A stretch of DNA of 64,000 bases from Diaporthe sp. PMI_573 (Eukaryota > Ascomycota > Sordariomycetes > Diaporthales > Diaporthaceae), in contig JAJTUP010000065.1 in NCBI GenBank assembly GCA_021399435.1, forward strand, positions 124,001 to 188,000, given 5' to 3'. This document shows positions 43,248-55,018 of the stretch, piece by piece. How positions within the stretch are numbered: the first letter of the stretch is position 1; every line of letters begins with the position of its first letter. The position numbers and the translations under genes were made by a program. The notes under the pieces are model-generated. The model had not been told where the DNA came from. It saw only the letters and a list, made by a program, of their open reading frames with translations, and made no database searches.

Positions 43248-44103
43248 TCAAGCACTATAGAACCAGTACTGGGCAGTATACGGTACGCTTAGCGCCTGAC
43301 CAGGATCGTTCGCCCCGCTGACCGAGCACGCCTGTGCAACACCGCCGGCAGTAACGACGCGGTACACCAGGGCGACATCCCTGCTAAGGCCTCGCCCGTT
43401 GTCGCCAAGCTGTAGCCAATCGATCGCGCCAGTGCGTAGCACGCCTTTGTCCGCGTCTGCTGGCGCCTTAACATCGCCCGTCTTCTCCCCGCTAAAGAAC
43501 AGGCCCACCGGGTCCGCGCTGCCGACCAGGTCGAATGTAGGCGCCGATTCTGCGTCAAAGTAGTGGAAACCCAGGAACTTGGCTCTGATGCCGCCGAGTC
43601 CGAGGTCCGAGGGCGAGGCGGGGAACGGGTTTGCGGCGTCGGCCTGGTAGTGGGATTCGGGGAGGGGGGAGCCGGGGCCTTGGGCTGCTGCGTCGATGAG
43701 GTTGAGTGGGATTGCTGTCTTCCACAGCACATTTGCGGAGAGATCGTTGAAATCTTCGGCTGATAGGCTGATGCTGCTTATGCCAGGGTACACGGGAGTA
43801 ATGTCGTAAAGAACGGCAAGGGCTCCAATAGGAATGGCTGTTGCGTTTTCGGAGGCACATGTATAGTTTTGGATGCCGTGGCCGAGGGCAACATAGGTGA
43901 CCGTAAGGTTCATGCTGGGCGCAGGGAGGTCGATTGCTGCTACGAGTTAGTCTACAGTTTTCGTCTCGATAAGTGAGCGGCTTACACCCCGTACTCGGCA
44001 GGGTTGGCGTGACACATGGGTCGTGTGTGTAGCCCTTCCCCAAATCTGCACCGGCTGCCACAACAAACAAGGACAGAATCGGCTTGATCTTTGAAAAGAG
44101 CAT
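43248..44103 (-). CDS. secreted DUF3455-family protein
   Basis: Starts at ATG 44103 with a signal peptide (MLFSKIKPILSLFVVAAG). A 46-nt intron (43940-43985, GTAAGC..CGTAG) joins exon 1 to exon 2, summing to 810 nt or 269 residues. The mature part shows the DUF3455 pattern: VTYVALGHGIQNYTCASENA near the start, AVLYDITP, then LGFHYFDAESAPTFDLVGSA, DKGVLRTGAIDWLQL and a C-terminal YTAQYWFY. This is a fungal family of extracellular proteins of unknown function, sometimes labelled malate dehydrogenase without good reason. Frame and splice sites are intact. It stands alone, between a decayed hAT and intergenic DNA. Confidence 0.88.
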
Positions 44104-46727
44104 GTTGGGCGAGGCGCGTAAGGATGATACTAGAGCATTGGCCGAGATAATATTGTGTTGTTCGGCTGATGAGGTCGAGCAAGCTTCGTGAGTAGTGTTT
44201 AGCAGGAGAAAATAAAATTTGCGACAAGGCTACCGAGCGAATGTAAAACTGGCACTTTGTACTTTTTCTCAGAAAGGGAAGCTGTCCGGCCATGGGCGTA
44301 AAGTGAAAAAGGAGCAGGACATATTAATTATTTATATAGCCGCTACTGCCACACCGTTTCTAAAAGTAAAGGCAAATCATGTACTGTCCTATAGTGCTTT
44401 CGAACGTATATACTGTATTTTCACGCTTTTGCATATGTACTTCTGTCCAACTAAAGTACTTCCAAAAAATACAGACTATAAGGACATTGGGACTTCGGCG
44501 TGAGGCGCGGGACAAATATCATTGGTCAGGGGTGCTGTACTTTTGCAACTTCCCGTCTTGTGAGCGATGACGAGAGCTCCCTGCCGATGCGTGTCCAAAC
44601 GACTCACGTCCAAACATACCTTGTTGCATGGGTTGGAGATAAGGAGTACCACACTATCTCACCCTGAGGGCCACACACAAGGGACGCACTCTGCTCTCCG
44701 GCCGCCGCCGCCTCTAATTTCCGCTTGCAGAGTCGGACTCATTCAAATGCTCCCGCTCGGTGCCTTGGGCGGTCGATAAGGTCAATAGATCTGACTGTTT
44801 ATTCTCAATACGGCTTATGGATACTGTACTAGTGAAAGCTTGCAAAAGAAAGAGGAAGTAAAGTCGATCCCTGAACGATATATAGTATATTGTGACCCAG
44901 GCAATCCCGAACAACTTCTCCATTTCAATTTCAACATCGCTAAACACGCCTGAATAAGCCTTGCAGAGCCTTGCAACTCGGCATCAACTTACACTTCTCA
45001 GCTTCATCACACAAGGAGATACAACGACGGAACTTGGTGTTACCCATACAGGTGGACGTTGCTTCGCTGCATGATGCTTCGAAGTAGTCCAAGTGGCTTA
45101 TCGATTCGTCAGTCAGTGGATACTGGTAGATCTGCTCAAGCGGTAGTTGTCCTAAACCAGGATATGTTCTCTGCTAGAAGATACCCAAGGAAACGCAGGA
45201 CGAGATCGTCGCCGTGATGCCCGGCTTTATTGTCTTACTATTTGATAACTGGGTCACATAGGCGACGACGTAGGCATCGTGGGCAATGTAGGCAACATTT
45301 GCCAACACTTAGGTCTAATAGTGCTTAATTTGTTTAATTTAGGCAATGTTTGCCAACACTTGGGTCTAATAGTGCTTATTTGGTGCCCTTAAGTGTGTGG
45401 GAATAGTGGCATGCAGCGGTCCCGCCTCGTGCAGGAGGTCGGCCCAACGCCAGCCGGACGTTTTGCGCGAGGCTGACAATCCGGACTACGCAGCCTGATG
45501 GACATTGTCCTTGTTGAGTCCAGACATTCATCGTTTGAAACAGGCTACTGCGGACGAATGATCATTGACCGATGAAACTGGATATTCACACTGAAGGAAA
45601 TAGATGGCGTACCCAAAATCATGATTAATCATACCGCCCCCTGGAGCGTGAGTTTTGAGTTCCAGCCAGACTACGTGTTCGGCAACGATTGTTTGTCCCA
45701 GCCACCGGCCTGAACCCCTCCCTCTCACCGCGATCATTTTCACAAGCGAACCACGGCAGCCAAACGCCCCGTCTGCGAACGCGCGGTCCATGTTCTCAGC
45801 GAGGATCATCTTGGCGTCGCCCGCTGCCAGCTCGGACACGCCGACGGACTTCATCCGTGACATCCTTGTCGGTCATGTTATGGCTCCTACCCCAGTAGAT
45901 GTCGAAAAAAATCCGGTATTATTTCTTCCAATAAGTGCGGTTTAGTACTTAGCCTTCCACAAAGCTTTGGTCATCGACTCTAAACTGGATATTTCTCTCT
46001 ATATTTTACGTCCACTGATGAACGAGACGAAGTATGTGGCGTGTGAAGGACTTTTACTGTTTTGGAAACTCGAGTGATCACGCAGCTCTTCCAGCTCCCA
46101 CCATTAATGCCTCAGCCTTATCTGTTAACGAAACCTCCTTCCTCGACCAGGCTCGAGAATCTTTTTAAGGCTTCCGCCCAAGTCTTAAAGATGGGCAATT
46201 TGCCTAACGACGATTGTGCCTCTGCAGCGTTGCATGATAGATGTGAGTCTTCATCGTTTAACATATCGGACAGCAGGAAGCCTTTAGCCAAATCCTTGGA
46301 CATCGAGTGGAGTCGGTAGACTTGGCCTAATGTGTGAGTAAATAGCGTCCGTGGTGAAAACAACGAAAGACCGTACTTTGATCGATTTGATCTTTCGTTT
46401 GTCACCATTACATACATGGATGCTGGGTTACAATAATTCAAGCTAACTTTTAAAGGATTTATAGTTCTTTTGAGAAAGCCTTACAGTACTGTACATTTAA
46501 TTTCGTACTTTACTTCACTATCTTGCAAATCCCAAATTAGGGGCGACCAAGCTGGGCGCGAATGAGATTTCGAGTCGATGCTGCCAAGGAATGTGGAGCC
46601 CCATGCGAGCTTCCCACGGCCAGCCACATTGTCTCTTTTTCGGGCACATTATCGCCTCTCGGTTCAAACAAAATCACTAGCCTTTTTTCACACTGCTTAG
46701 CATCTGTGTCCTTTTTAGACTGCCTCG
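44104..46727. other. intergenic with MULE debris
   Basis: No gene I can support. Short open frames at 45528-45863 and 46118-46441 (minus) have protein-like composition but no family match, and the first overlaps MULE-end-like sequence. Confidence 0.4.
45240..45650. mobile_element. MULE end remnants related to the 18.4-kb MULE
   Basis: 45290-45415 read in reverse matches the subterminal region 18590-18700 of the MULE (CATGCCACTATT, GGGCACCAAATAAGCACTAT, AATTAAGCACTATTAGACC). Separately 45578-45640 resembles the MULE terminal repeat in forward orientation (GGATATTC, GAAATaGATGgCG, ATCATGAtTAATCAT). The two pieces have opposite orientations, so they are probably ends of two related, decayed copies. 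No transposase is left. Confidence 0.6.
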
Positions 46728-47393
46728 ATGTCTGTCGATTATCGCGACCCGACCGCATCCAAGGATCCCGGAGAGTCCATCGCAAGCATGACCAGCGCCC
46801 CGCGCAAGCAAACGGTCGGCACTCAGCACCACAAGCCCGGCCTCGACAAGTACACCGCGGCCACTACCGATAATGTTTATCAGGACGGCTCGGCCGCGGA
46901 CGAGCCAGACCTACCATACGCTAATGGAGAAACTCTGGCTGAAGACCATCCATTTATACAATTCAAGTGCGATGCTGTCAGGAAAACCTTGGAGGAGTTT
47001 TCTTTATGGAAGGCTAGGCGGAGGGAGCTAAATGCCGAACGGGCGCAACGGAGTGTCTACATGGACTATGGTTATTGGACGGCATGTCCTGCGGGCGAGG
47101 ATGCAATGCGTGGCGACGAGGCAGGCAAGGGCAAGGGCAAGCAGGAAGATGCCGCATCCCCACTGCCGGACGAGGACGACAACGAATCGGTTGCGTCGCC
47201 CCCTCCCCAGTCGGACTACTTTCCCGGCTGGACGCCTGAGGCGACATTTGACTGGGCCTCCGAGATCACCGGTGGGGACGACGGGGTCAAGGGGAAAGGA
47301 AAGGCGGCTGGGGACGGTGCAGCCTCGTGTGATGGAGTTGATATTGGCGCTGGTGACCTCAACGGGACGAGGCGGGACGGGGACGGGAAATAA
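46728..47393 (+). CDS. hypothetical acidic protein
   Basis: Open frame of 221 codons from ATG 46728. The middle (DEPDLPYANGETLAEDHPFI; VRKTLEEFSLWKARRREL) looks folded or helical. The rest is rich in Gly, Asp, Lys and Ala with GKGKGK repeats. No family recognised. Its TAA stop overlaps the ATG of the next frame (TAATG), and the next frame is similar in style, so the two may be parts of one gene with an unrecognised intron or frameshift. Confidence 0.45.
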   Translation: MSVDYRDPTASKDPGESIASMTSAPRKQTVGTQHHKPGLDKYTAATTDNVYQDGSAADEPDLPYANGETLAEDHPFIQFKCDAVRKTLEEFSLWKARRRELNAERAQRSVYMDYGYWTACPAGEDAMRGDEAGKGKGKQEDAASPLPDEDDNESVASPPPQSDYFPGWTPEATFDWASEITGGDDGVKGKGKAAGDGAASCDGVDIGAGDLNGTRRDGDGK

Positions 47394-47677
47394 TGGATTA
47401 TCAGCAGGAGGAATACGAATCCGCTCGATCTCGCGACATGGAAACGTCTAATGAGCAGCAGCATGAAAAAGAAGGTTTACTCTCTGCATTGGACGAGGCT
47501 GACTTTGATATTGATGTTTTTCGGTTGGTGGATGACGGCAGATGGATGATTGAAGAAAGCCTCCCCGATCCTACTCGGATCCGTCGAGGCACGCAGGACT
47601 CACTCACCTCGGAAGCAGCCAAGATTTACTTTCCAGATTGCCTTCATGAGGATTATGGGCCTCCACTTGATACTTGA
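47393..47677 (+). CDS. hypothetical small acidic protein
   Basis: Open frame of 94 codons beginning at the ATG that overlaps the preceding stop. Acidic, with DEADFDIDVFRLVDDGRWMI in the centre and YFPDCLHEDYG near the end. No family recognised. It could be a downstream exon of the preceding gene. Confidence 0.35.
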   Translation: MDYQQEEYESARSRDMETSNEQQHEKEGLLSALDEADFDIDVFRLVDDGRWMIEESLPDPTRIRRGTQDSLTSEAAKIYFPDCLHEDYGPPLDT

Positions 47678-48882
47678 ATTGGGGTCAGCGCTGTCCCTCA
47701 CGTCCAGGTATAGGCTTTCCAAATCACCTCTATTGACGTCAAGGAGTTGTGTGACTGGATGGACATTCCAGATCATGGCAAATGCGTCTCGCTCGAAATT
47801 CAGCGGGCGAGTTGATGCGCTCTTTTTGTGCCGCCGCCTGTGATCTCCTCTTCCAGTAGCGTTTCCGGTGCACTTCTCGTGTCTTTCCGCTTCGGTATGC
47901 TTCGTAGATGTGGATAGTGCCTCGTGCAGAGGAAGGAACATCAATTCGACCGCGAGAGATTATAGGAACCAACACATAATCTCCTTGCTCTATTCTCTGA
48001 ACAGGGCGATTCGGTATCTAGGGCGCTTGCCAGCGAACGATCTTCTGCCATTTACCTGCCGTCTCAGGCGCCAACCAGGCGAACGTGCAAGTCCGACGCA
48101 AGGGAACCTGGTCTCCAATGACCCACAGGTTCGACCAGGTTCTGCCGGTGCCTGCCCACCCCACCTTGATTGACTCAATCTTGCCCACACCTCAAAAGCG
48201 TTTTATCACAATTCTGAGCGCCTACAATATTCTCCTTGCCTCATTTCTTCTCCCTGCAGTTTAGCACACAGTCTCAATATTTTAAATGAACCCGAGCTGC
48301 TCTTACGGTTACTATTACTTGTTCAGAGGGGTGGCTCCACTACACAACGTCTACGGTGCGGGGATTCTCCTCATTACCTCGGCCATAGAGTGTGTCGCCA
48401 TTGGTCCGCTAAGAGATCCACCTGCTGGTACATGACTGATGCCTCAGGCATGAGTTACTTTGCCGACTGTAAGCGGGTTTTTCTCGGTCGCCCGGACAAC
48501 GGTAAAACAGAACGACAACCTACGACATATCCACACATGTCGTGGACGCTTTCGCCAGATTGCTTATGCTCAGCAAACCCAAGTATGCCTTACTCCAGAG
48601 TGGAGAGGAAAAGTGTGTACATCAATTGGAGAAGAATCTTCTCCTCTCACGAAAACTCAGTTTTGCGCAAGCAGAAGGCCATTAGGACTGTTTGTCCAGC
48701 GCCATCAGCCACTCAGCGAACGATTTAATCCGAACCTTGTAGGGATCCTGCAATCTCTACTTACAGACGGAATCATTGGATCTTACGACGACTCAAAAGC
48801 ACGTCGTTCTTTCCCAGAGCTTTTCCCATCACTTCCAGGAGAGACCAGAAAGGAGGCATCATCCAATCCAGTCACAACCAAC
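47678..48882. other. intergenic, upstream of the BTB gene
   Basis: Overlapping open frames on both strands without recognisable motifs. The frame used by the first BTB exon stays open upstream to about 48460, so a longer N-terminus cannot be excluded. Confidence 0.4.
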
Positions 48883-49717
48883 ATGATGTCTAAGACGGCT
48901 CACGAGAGCGAGTCACAGAAACGCTTGCTCTGCTGTTTAGAACAGTAAGGAAATCCAATTCTATCCAAGATCTAATTAAGCTAAATCTAGTTCAGCCTAT
49001 GTAACAGCGGAGAATACTCAGACCTCACTGTTACGTGCCAAGGGAGGTCTTTCCAGGTGCACAGAGCTATCATCTGTCCGCGCTCTAGGTTCTTCCACGC
49101 TGCCTGCAAGGAGCAGTTTATGGTGAGAAATTATGCTTCCCTAAATCTTCGTGACTAATGAAAACGCGGAACAGGCAGAACCAAGACGTATTGACCTCCC
49201 GGAGGATGACCCTCAGGTTGTCCATATGATGATACAATACCTTTATCGACTTGACTACTGCTTGCCGGCGCATGAAGATACACCATGCAGCTCAAATGGT
49301 CAACGGCAGAATTTCAACTTGGAGGCAATCGCTGTACAAGAAGCAAATCCTGATTCTGGAAATGAAGAATCCATGCTTTCAGCAGGTAACATTCCCCCAG
49401 ACTTCAAGCTTACTTTTCACAGCAAAGTCTACACGCTTGCTGAGAAATTCTGGATTGACGACCTAAAGGATGTTGCTATTCAAAAGTTCATGGCAGCAGC
49501 TTCACAAGAGTGGGGCCTAGACGACTTTGTATCAGCAGCACGAGAGGTGTACACTGGCACTGTAGACACTGATAGGGGACTCAAGGATGTGATCGTCAAC
49601 ACTTTATGTGACCGACGTGGTGTCATGGACGAGGGGGCGGTCAAGGACCTTGTTAAGGAGTTGCATCCGTTGGCTTACGACATGGTCCTATACATGCACA
49701 ACCAAAGTAGACGTTGA
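48883..49717 (+). CDS. BTB/POZ domain protein
   Basis: Three exons: 48883-48944, 48996-49122 and 49175-49717. Introns are 48945-48995 (GTAAGG..TTCAG, 51 nt) and 49123-49174 (GTGAGA..ACAG, 52 nt). Total 732 nt, 243 residues. The start is placed at the MM pair at 48883. The BTB fold reads LCNSGEYSDLTVTCQGRSFQ, then VHRAIICPRSRFFHAACKEQ, then IDLPEDDPQVVHMMIQYLYR, the classic fungal BTB pattern. A C-terminal helical part follows (FHSKVYTLAEKFWIDDLKDV, AIQKFM). Members act as dimerisation or Cullin-3 adaptor modules, but fungal stand-alone BTB proteins of this kind are mostly uncharacterised. Intact, with host-like codon use. Confidence 0.9.
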
Positions 49718-50191
49718 ATAGTACGAGAAGGTGGTTGCGGGTTTCGGGGAGAGCTATGACGGCGTTTAGGCATGTACTGTAGGACGCAGGCTTGATAGTA
49801 ATTTATTTTCTTTTTGACTTCACACCAGATGGTGGTGTTTTCTTTCTGCTGTTTCTTCCTTCCTCCGTCACAGCTGTGGAAGCATCCCATGACGTCCAAG
49901 ATAGTCACGGACCAAGCCATGTACCATCACTCTCTGCGCCCCTGCGGTTACCCGCCAAATGTCGTCCATCTGCTTGCAGTTTGCGATGGAACGTATATCT
50001 GCAATATAAGATCGACATCGCCAAAAAAAAAAAACTGTACTGAATCTGGTAGACCATGAATTGCCAAACTCGAGGACATGATTTTGCGATTAGGCGCTTT
50101 TGAGTCTGCGGCCCAGGCCCTGGTTGTGCACCGTATCACCGCGGGCCTGAATGTGCAGTATGTACAATACTTATAAGAAGAATGGAAATAT
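49718..50191. other. intergenic, no gene seen
   Basis: 3' flank of the BTB gene, with an A-run near 50023-50034. No coding region. Confidence 0.4.
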
Positions 50192-50972
50192 GCTAGGTCC
50201 TTTCCGGACAAAGCCCTCTATGGGCTGCGGATTTCACCACTGCTCTGGCAAAAGGAATTCACAAAGACACTTGCCCAATGTGGATACAAACAAGTCCCAC
50301 ATGAACCCTGCTGCTACACCAAGAACGGCATCCTGGCCTTCTTCTACGTAGACGATATTATCGTTGCGTATAGAAAGAACCGACAAGATCAAGTCGATGA
50401 ACTGGCCCACCAGCTCCAAGAGAAGTATAAAATCAGTGGAGGGGACCCGATTCAATGGTTCCTGGGCATGGAGATCCTCAGAGATCGTCCAAACAGACGG
50501 ATCTGGCTGGCTCAGACCGCATACATTGAGAAGATTGCCAAACTGGCTAACAAGAAAAATCTCTCCCACACAGTCCCCATGACAGCCGAAGAGCTGATGC
50601 CTCGAACCGACGCCGCCACAGAAGCTGAAGTCCAGACCTACCAACGAAAGATCGGATCACTTCTATTCGCTGCCATTTCCACTCGACCAGACATTGCATT
50701 CGCTACATCAAGACTTGCAAGATTCCTAACCAATCCGAGCCGAAAACACCAAGATGCTGCCGACCGCGTGCTACTCTACCTCGAACGCACCAAACACCTT
50801 GCTCTTTGCTTCAAGGACACCGAAGAGTTGGTTGTCGCAAGCGATGCTTCATTCGCAGACAACACACTCGATCGGAAAAGTTCCCAGGCATTCGCAATGA
50901 AACTGTTTGGAGGCCTGATTGGATGGAGAGCAAACAAGCAAGACACGGTCACTACATCAACAACGGAGGCAG
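50192..50972 (+). pseudogene. Copia reverse transcriptase-RNase H fragment
   Basis: Continuous frame starting within the RT ([18 protein letters not shown]), with the catalytic FYVDDIIV and the RT-RNase H connection ([20 protein letters not shown]). RNase H runs up to [11 protein letters not shown] and there the Copia homology stops abruptly. Gag, protease, integrase and most of the RT are missing, as are LTRs. The same frame continues directly into a LINE endonuclease. GC content is host-like, so this is a different Copia lineage from the AT-rich element at 30 kb. Confidence 0.85.
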
Positions 50973-53900
50973 AACAGGGCACAGTACACGACAGCTTGAT
51001 GAATGATGCGGAAATCCAGAATGCAACGGTATTAGCTATCCAGGAGCCCCGGGCACGGAGAATCCAGGGCCGGCTTTCGACGACCCCTATGGGACACCAC
51101 AAATGGACCAAGATGGTCCCTACGACATGGAGGGAAGGCAGATGGGCGATTCGGAGCATGCTCTGGGTGAATAAGGACGTGGAGGCAGAGCAGGTGCGGA
51201 TAGAGTCCCCGGATATAACGGCAGCGGTGATAAGGCTCCCCGGTCGGTGGGTCTTGGTGGCTTCAGTCTACGTACCAGGAGCAGATTCGCAGGCCCTGCG
51301 AGACACCTGCGACCTTTTGCGAAAGGCCATCGCGAACGCAAGGCAGGCGGCCGGCACGGTGGTGGAGGTAGTGATCGCCGGAGACTTCAACCGTCACGAT
51401 CAACTATGGGGTGGAGACGATGTATCTCTAGTGAGACAAGGCGAAGCGGATCTGATCATCGACCTGATGAACGAGTTTGCTCTCAGCAGTCTGCTTCGAC
51501 GAGGCACGAAAACATGGCATGACGGAGACTACGACACGACCATCGACCTGGTCCTAGCTTCCGAGGAGCTGACGGCATCAACGGTCAAATGTGCGATACA
51601 CGAGACGGAACACGGGTCCGACCATCGGGCGATTGAGACGGTCTTTGACATCTCGGTCCCAGTGCCGAAGCAGCAGGAGCGGCTCTTACTCAAGAACGCG
51701 CCCTGGAAGGAGATAAAGGCCAGAATAGCGAGCTCGCTAGGCGATGCCCCGCTGGAAGGCACAGTGCAGCAGAAAACGGACAAGTTGATGGCGGCGGTGC
51801 TGGAAGCGGTTCATGCCTTGACACCGAAGGCGAGACCATCACCGTACACAAAGCGATGGTGGACGACCGACCTCACACAGCTGCGGCGAATATACACATT
51901 CTGGAGAAACCGCGCCCGGGCCCAGCGCCGCGCGGGGCGGACCAGAACGGACCTGGAAGAGACGGCAAGAGCAGCTGCGAAACAGTACCACGACGCTATC
52001 CGGCAACAGAAGAAGAAGCACTGGAACGAGTTCCTTGCAGACAACGACAACATCTGGAAGGCCGCCAAGTACCTGAGGTCTGGTGACGACACGGCGTTCG
52101 GGAAGGTGCCGCAACTAGTCAGAGCGGACGGAACAGCCACGACCGATCACAGGGAGCAGGCAGAAGAGTTGCTGGCTACGTTCTTCCCTCCCTTACCGAG
52201 CAAGATCGACGACGAAGGACCCAGGCCGCAAAGAGCTCCCGTAGCGATGCCCGCCATTACCATGGAAGAAGTGGAACGGCAGCTCTTTGCAGCAAAATCA
52301 TGGAAGGCACCAGGAAACGACGGCCTACCCGGGATAGTCTGGAAAGAGGTCTGGCCATCGGTCAGGCACCACGTCCTGGCACTATTTCGAGCGTCCTTAG
52401 AAGAGGGGATGCTGCCTAGCCAGTGGAGACACGCAAAGATCATACCGCTCAAAAAGCCTGGCAAAGAGGAATACACAGTCGCAAAAGCCTGGAGACCGAT
52501 CTCACTCCTGGCAACACTCGGCAAGGTTCTAGAATCGGTGGTCGCGGAGAGGATCTCTCACGCGGTCGAGACGTATGGGCTCCTCCCGACTAACCACTTC
52601 GGGGCCCGTAAACAGCGGTCTGCGGAACAAGCGCTCGTGCTGCTCCAAGAACAGATCTATACTGCCTGGCGAGGTCGAAAGATAGTCAGCCTGATCAGTT
52701 TTGATGTCAAAGGGGCCTACAACGGAGTCTGCAAGGAAAGACTTCTTCAGCGGATGAGGGCGCGAGGCATCCCAGAGGGACTGCTCCGATGGATAGAGGC
52801 ATTCTGCTCGGAGCGTACAGCAACGATCCAAGTCAACGGACAATCCTCCGAGGTCCAAAGCTTATCACAGGCTGGTCTGCCTCAAGGCTCTCCCCTGTCC
52901 CCGATTCTGTTCCTCTTCTTCAATGCCGACTTGGTACAGCGGCGAATCGACAGTAATAGGGGAGCGATAGCATTCATTGATGACTTCACGGCGTGGGTCG
53001 CAGGAGCCACGGCACAAAGCAACCGGGAAGGCATCGAATCCATCATCAAAGACGCCCTAGACTGGGAGAGAAGAAGCGGTGCGACGTTCGAGGCGGAGAA
53101 GACAGCAATCATACACTTCACCCGCAAGTCGTACAAGACGGACTCTCAGCCATTTACCATCAAGGGACAAGTTGTACGACCTAAAGAGCACGTTAAGATC
53201 CTCGGCATGATCATGGACACCAAGCTCAAGTACAAGGAACACATCGCGAGGGCAGCCTCTAAGGGCCTGGAAGCAGCAATGGAGCTCAGGCGGCTCAGAG
53301 GACTGTCCCCAGCAACGGCGCGACAGCTGTTCACATCGACAGTTGCCCCGGTGGTAGACTACGCCTCCAACGTCTGGATGCACAATTTCAAGGATAGGCT
53401 CATGGGACCCATCAACAGGGTCCAAAGAGTAGGGGCGCAAGCAATCGTGGGAACGTTTCTCTCGGTGGCAACGAGCGTCGCCGAGGCGGAGGCTCACATC
53501 GCCCCCGCACGAGACCGCTTCTGGAGACGGGCAATCAAGCTGTGGACAGACATCCACACCCTGCCCGAGACCAATCCACTTCGCAGGAACACGTCTCGAA
53601 TGAGAAAATTCAGAAAGCGACACCGCTCGCCACTATATCAGGTGGCAGACGCACTCAAAGAGATAGAGATGGAGGAGATGGAAACTATCAATCCGTTCAC
53701 TCTGCCGCCGTGGGAGAAGAGGCTGCAAGCGGTTACCGACAAGGCAGCACCAAAGCCGCCAAACCCACGCCGGGCAGCACATATCGCCGTAGGCAGTTCG
53801 GCACGGAATGGTGTGGTTGGATTGGGCGGAGCAATCGAGACACGCAAACACGTCGGAGATGTCCCCACAGTTGAGAGTTTCTCCTCCACTCTAGGCCCAA

Positions 53901-54687
53901 GGACAGAACAGAACCCATACGTCGGCGAACTAGCAGCAATGGCATACGCCCTTGAACGACTACCGCAGCGCAGATACCGCAGTATCACGCTTCTGACGAG
54001 AAACAAAGCAGCAGTGCTCACGCTCAGGAACCCAAGACAACAGTCTGGACAGGAACATGTCTGCAGCATTTACAAATCCATCAGAAAGCTCAGAAGAGAA
54101 AACAACGTGATCACGGTAGTATGGCTACCGTCGGGTGAAGATGACGAGCTCTGGATACGCGCCAAACAAAAAGCCAAGGAAGCCACACGACAGGGCACAG
54201 AGCCACAGACACAACTCCCCAGAGTAAGATCGACGACGCTCAACGTGGCACGCGCCAAGCGAGGCACCACCAGAAGTCTGCCAGATAAGGTTGGCAGGCA
54301 TTCCAAGAAAGTCGACACAGCGTTACCAGGCAAACACACGCGACGTCTGTATGACAGGCTCTCCTGGAAAGAAGCTAGTATACTCGCGCAGCTCAGGACG
54401 GTATGGCAAGATTGAACGCATACCTGTACCATATCGAAGCAGCATCGTCAGACCAGTGCGCATGCGGACAAGCGAGAGAGACCGTGGAACATTTCCTTTT
54501 TCGGTGCAGGCGTTGGACGATACACCGAACGCAGATGCTCCAGTGTACAGATACCCACAGAAGTAATATCTCCTTCTTCTTAGGAGGGAAAGCACCGTCA
54601 GATGGTACAAATTGGACTCCAAATATGGATGCCGTCCGCGCAACGATACGGTTCGCTATTGCCACGGGGCGACTCGACGCAGACTGA
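50973..54687 (+). pseudogene. LINE ORF2: endonuclease-RT-RNase H, one frameshift
   Basis: Endonuclease/exonuclease/phosphatase domain ([35 protein letters not shown]). The reverse transcriptase follows with [45 protein letters not shown] and the catalytic FIDDF, then a type-I RNase H-like segment ([28 protein letters not shown]). The main frame stops at 54415. Homology continues in another frame from about 54403 ([12 protein letters not shown]) through the CCHC-type motif CACGQARETVEHFLFRC to 54687. A single missing base near 54408 (ACGGTATGG where ACGGGTATGG is expected) accounts for it. Fused upstream, in frame, to a Copia RT-RNase H fragment. Confidence 0.9.
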
Positions 54688-54998
54688 TCACAAGGAGGAA
54701 CATCTCCATCCCATCACCACTAATCCGACAAACCTTAATCACCTCGTGTCATATACAGCAGGCACCGCTTCAGTCGCCGAAGATAGGACACTGAACACTT
54801 GGAGAATCGCCTTCAAGTCGGCCTACTAACACCACTAACCCACGAGAATTCGCAGAGACATGGTAGATTGAGACAAGCTATAAGCTAGGAACAGATTGCA
54901 TATGGGCTTAAGGAGGTCGGGATTCATTTTAGGACATGTATTTGCAGATTAGTAATAGTTGCCCTTTCGGCGCAAGCCGCCGCCGGGCGTCAATAAAT

Positions 54999-55017
54999 TG
55001 TGTGTGTGTGTGTGTGT
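54999..55017 (+). repeat. (TG)n tail of the LINE
   Basis: About nine TG units after CAATAAAT, at the expected position of a LINE 3' tail. Confidence 0.75.
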
Positions 55018-55018
55018 A

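Larger units (their letters stand above)
50973..55018 (+). mobile_element. Tad-like LINE, 5'-truncated
   Basis: Non-LTR retrotransposon lacking ORF1 and the start of ORF2. Homology begins at about 50973 ([14 protein letters not shown]) in the first part of the endonuclease. It encodes EN, RT, RNase H and a terminal Cys/His motif, followed by about 330 bp of 3' non-coding sequence and a (TG)n tail at 54999-55017. 5' truncation is typical of target-primed reverse transcription. No target duplication was found at the two ends. Confidence 0.8.

Noticed and set aside
43289..44103. Alternative long frames (147 and 182 codons) over the DUF3455 gene
   Set aside because: Only the spliced frame gives a signal peptide plus the DUF3455 pattern; the others are shifted readings of it.
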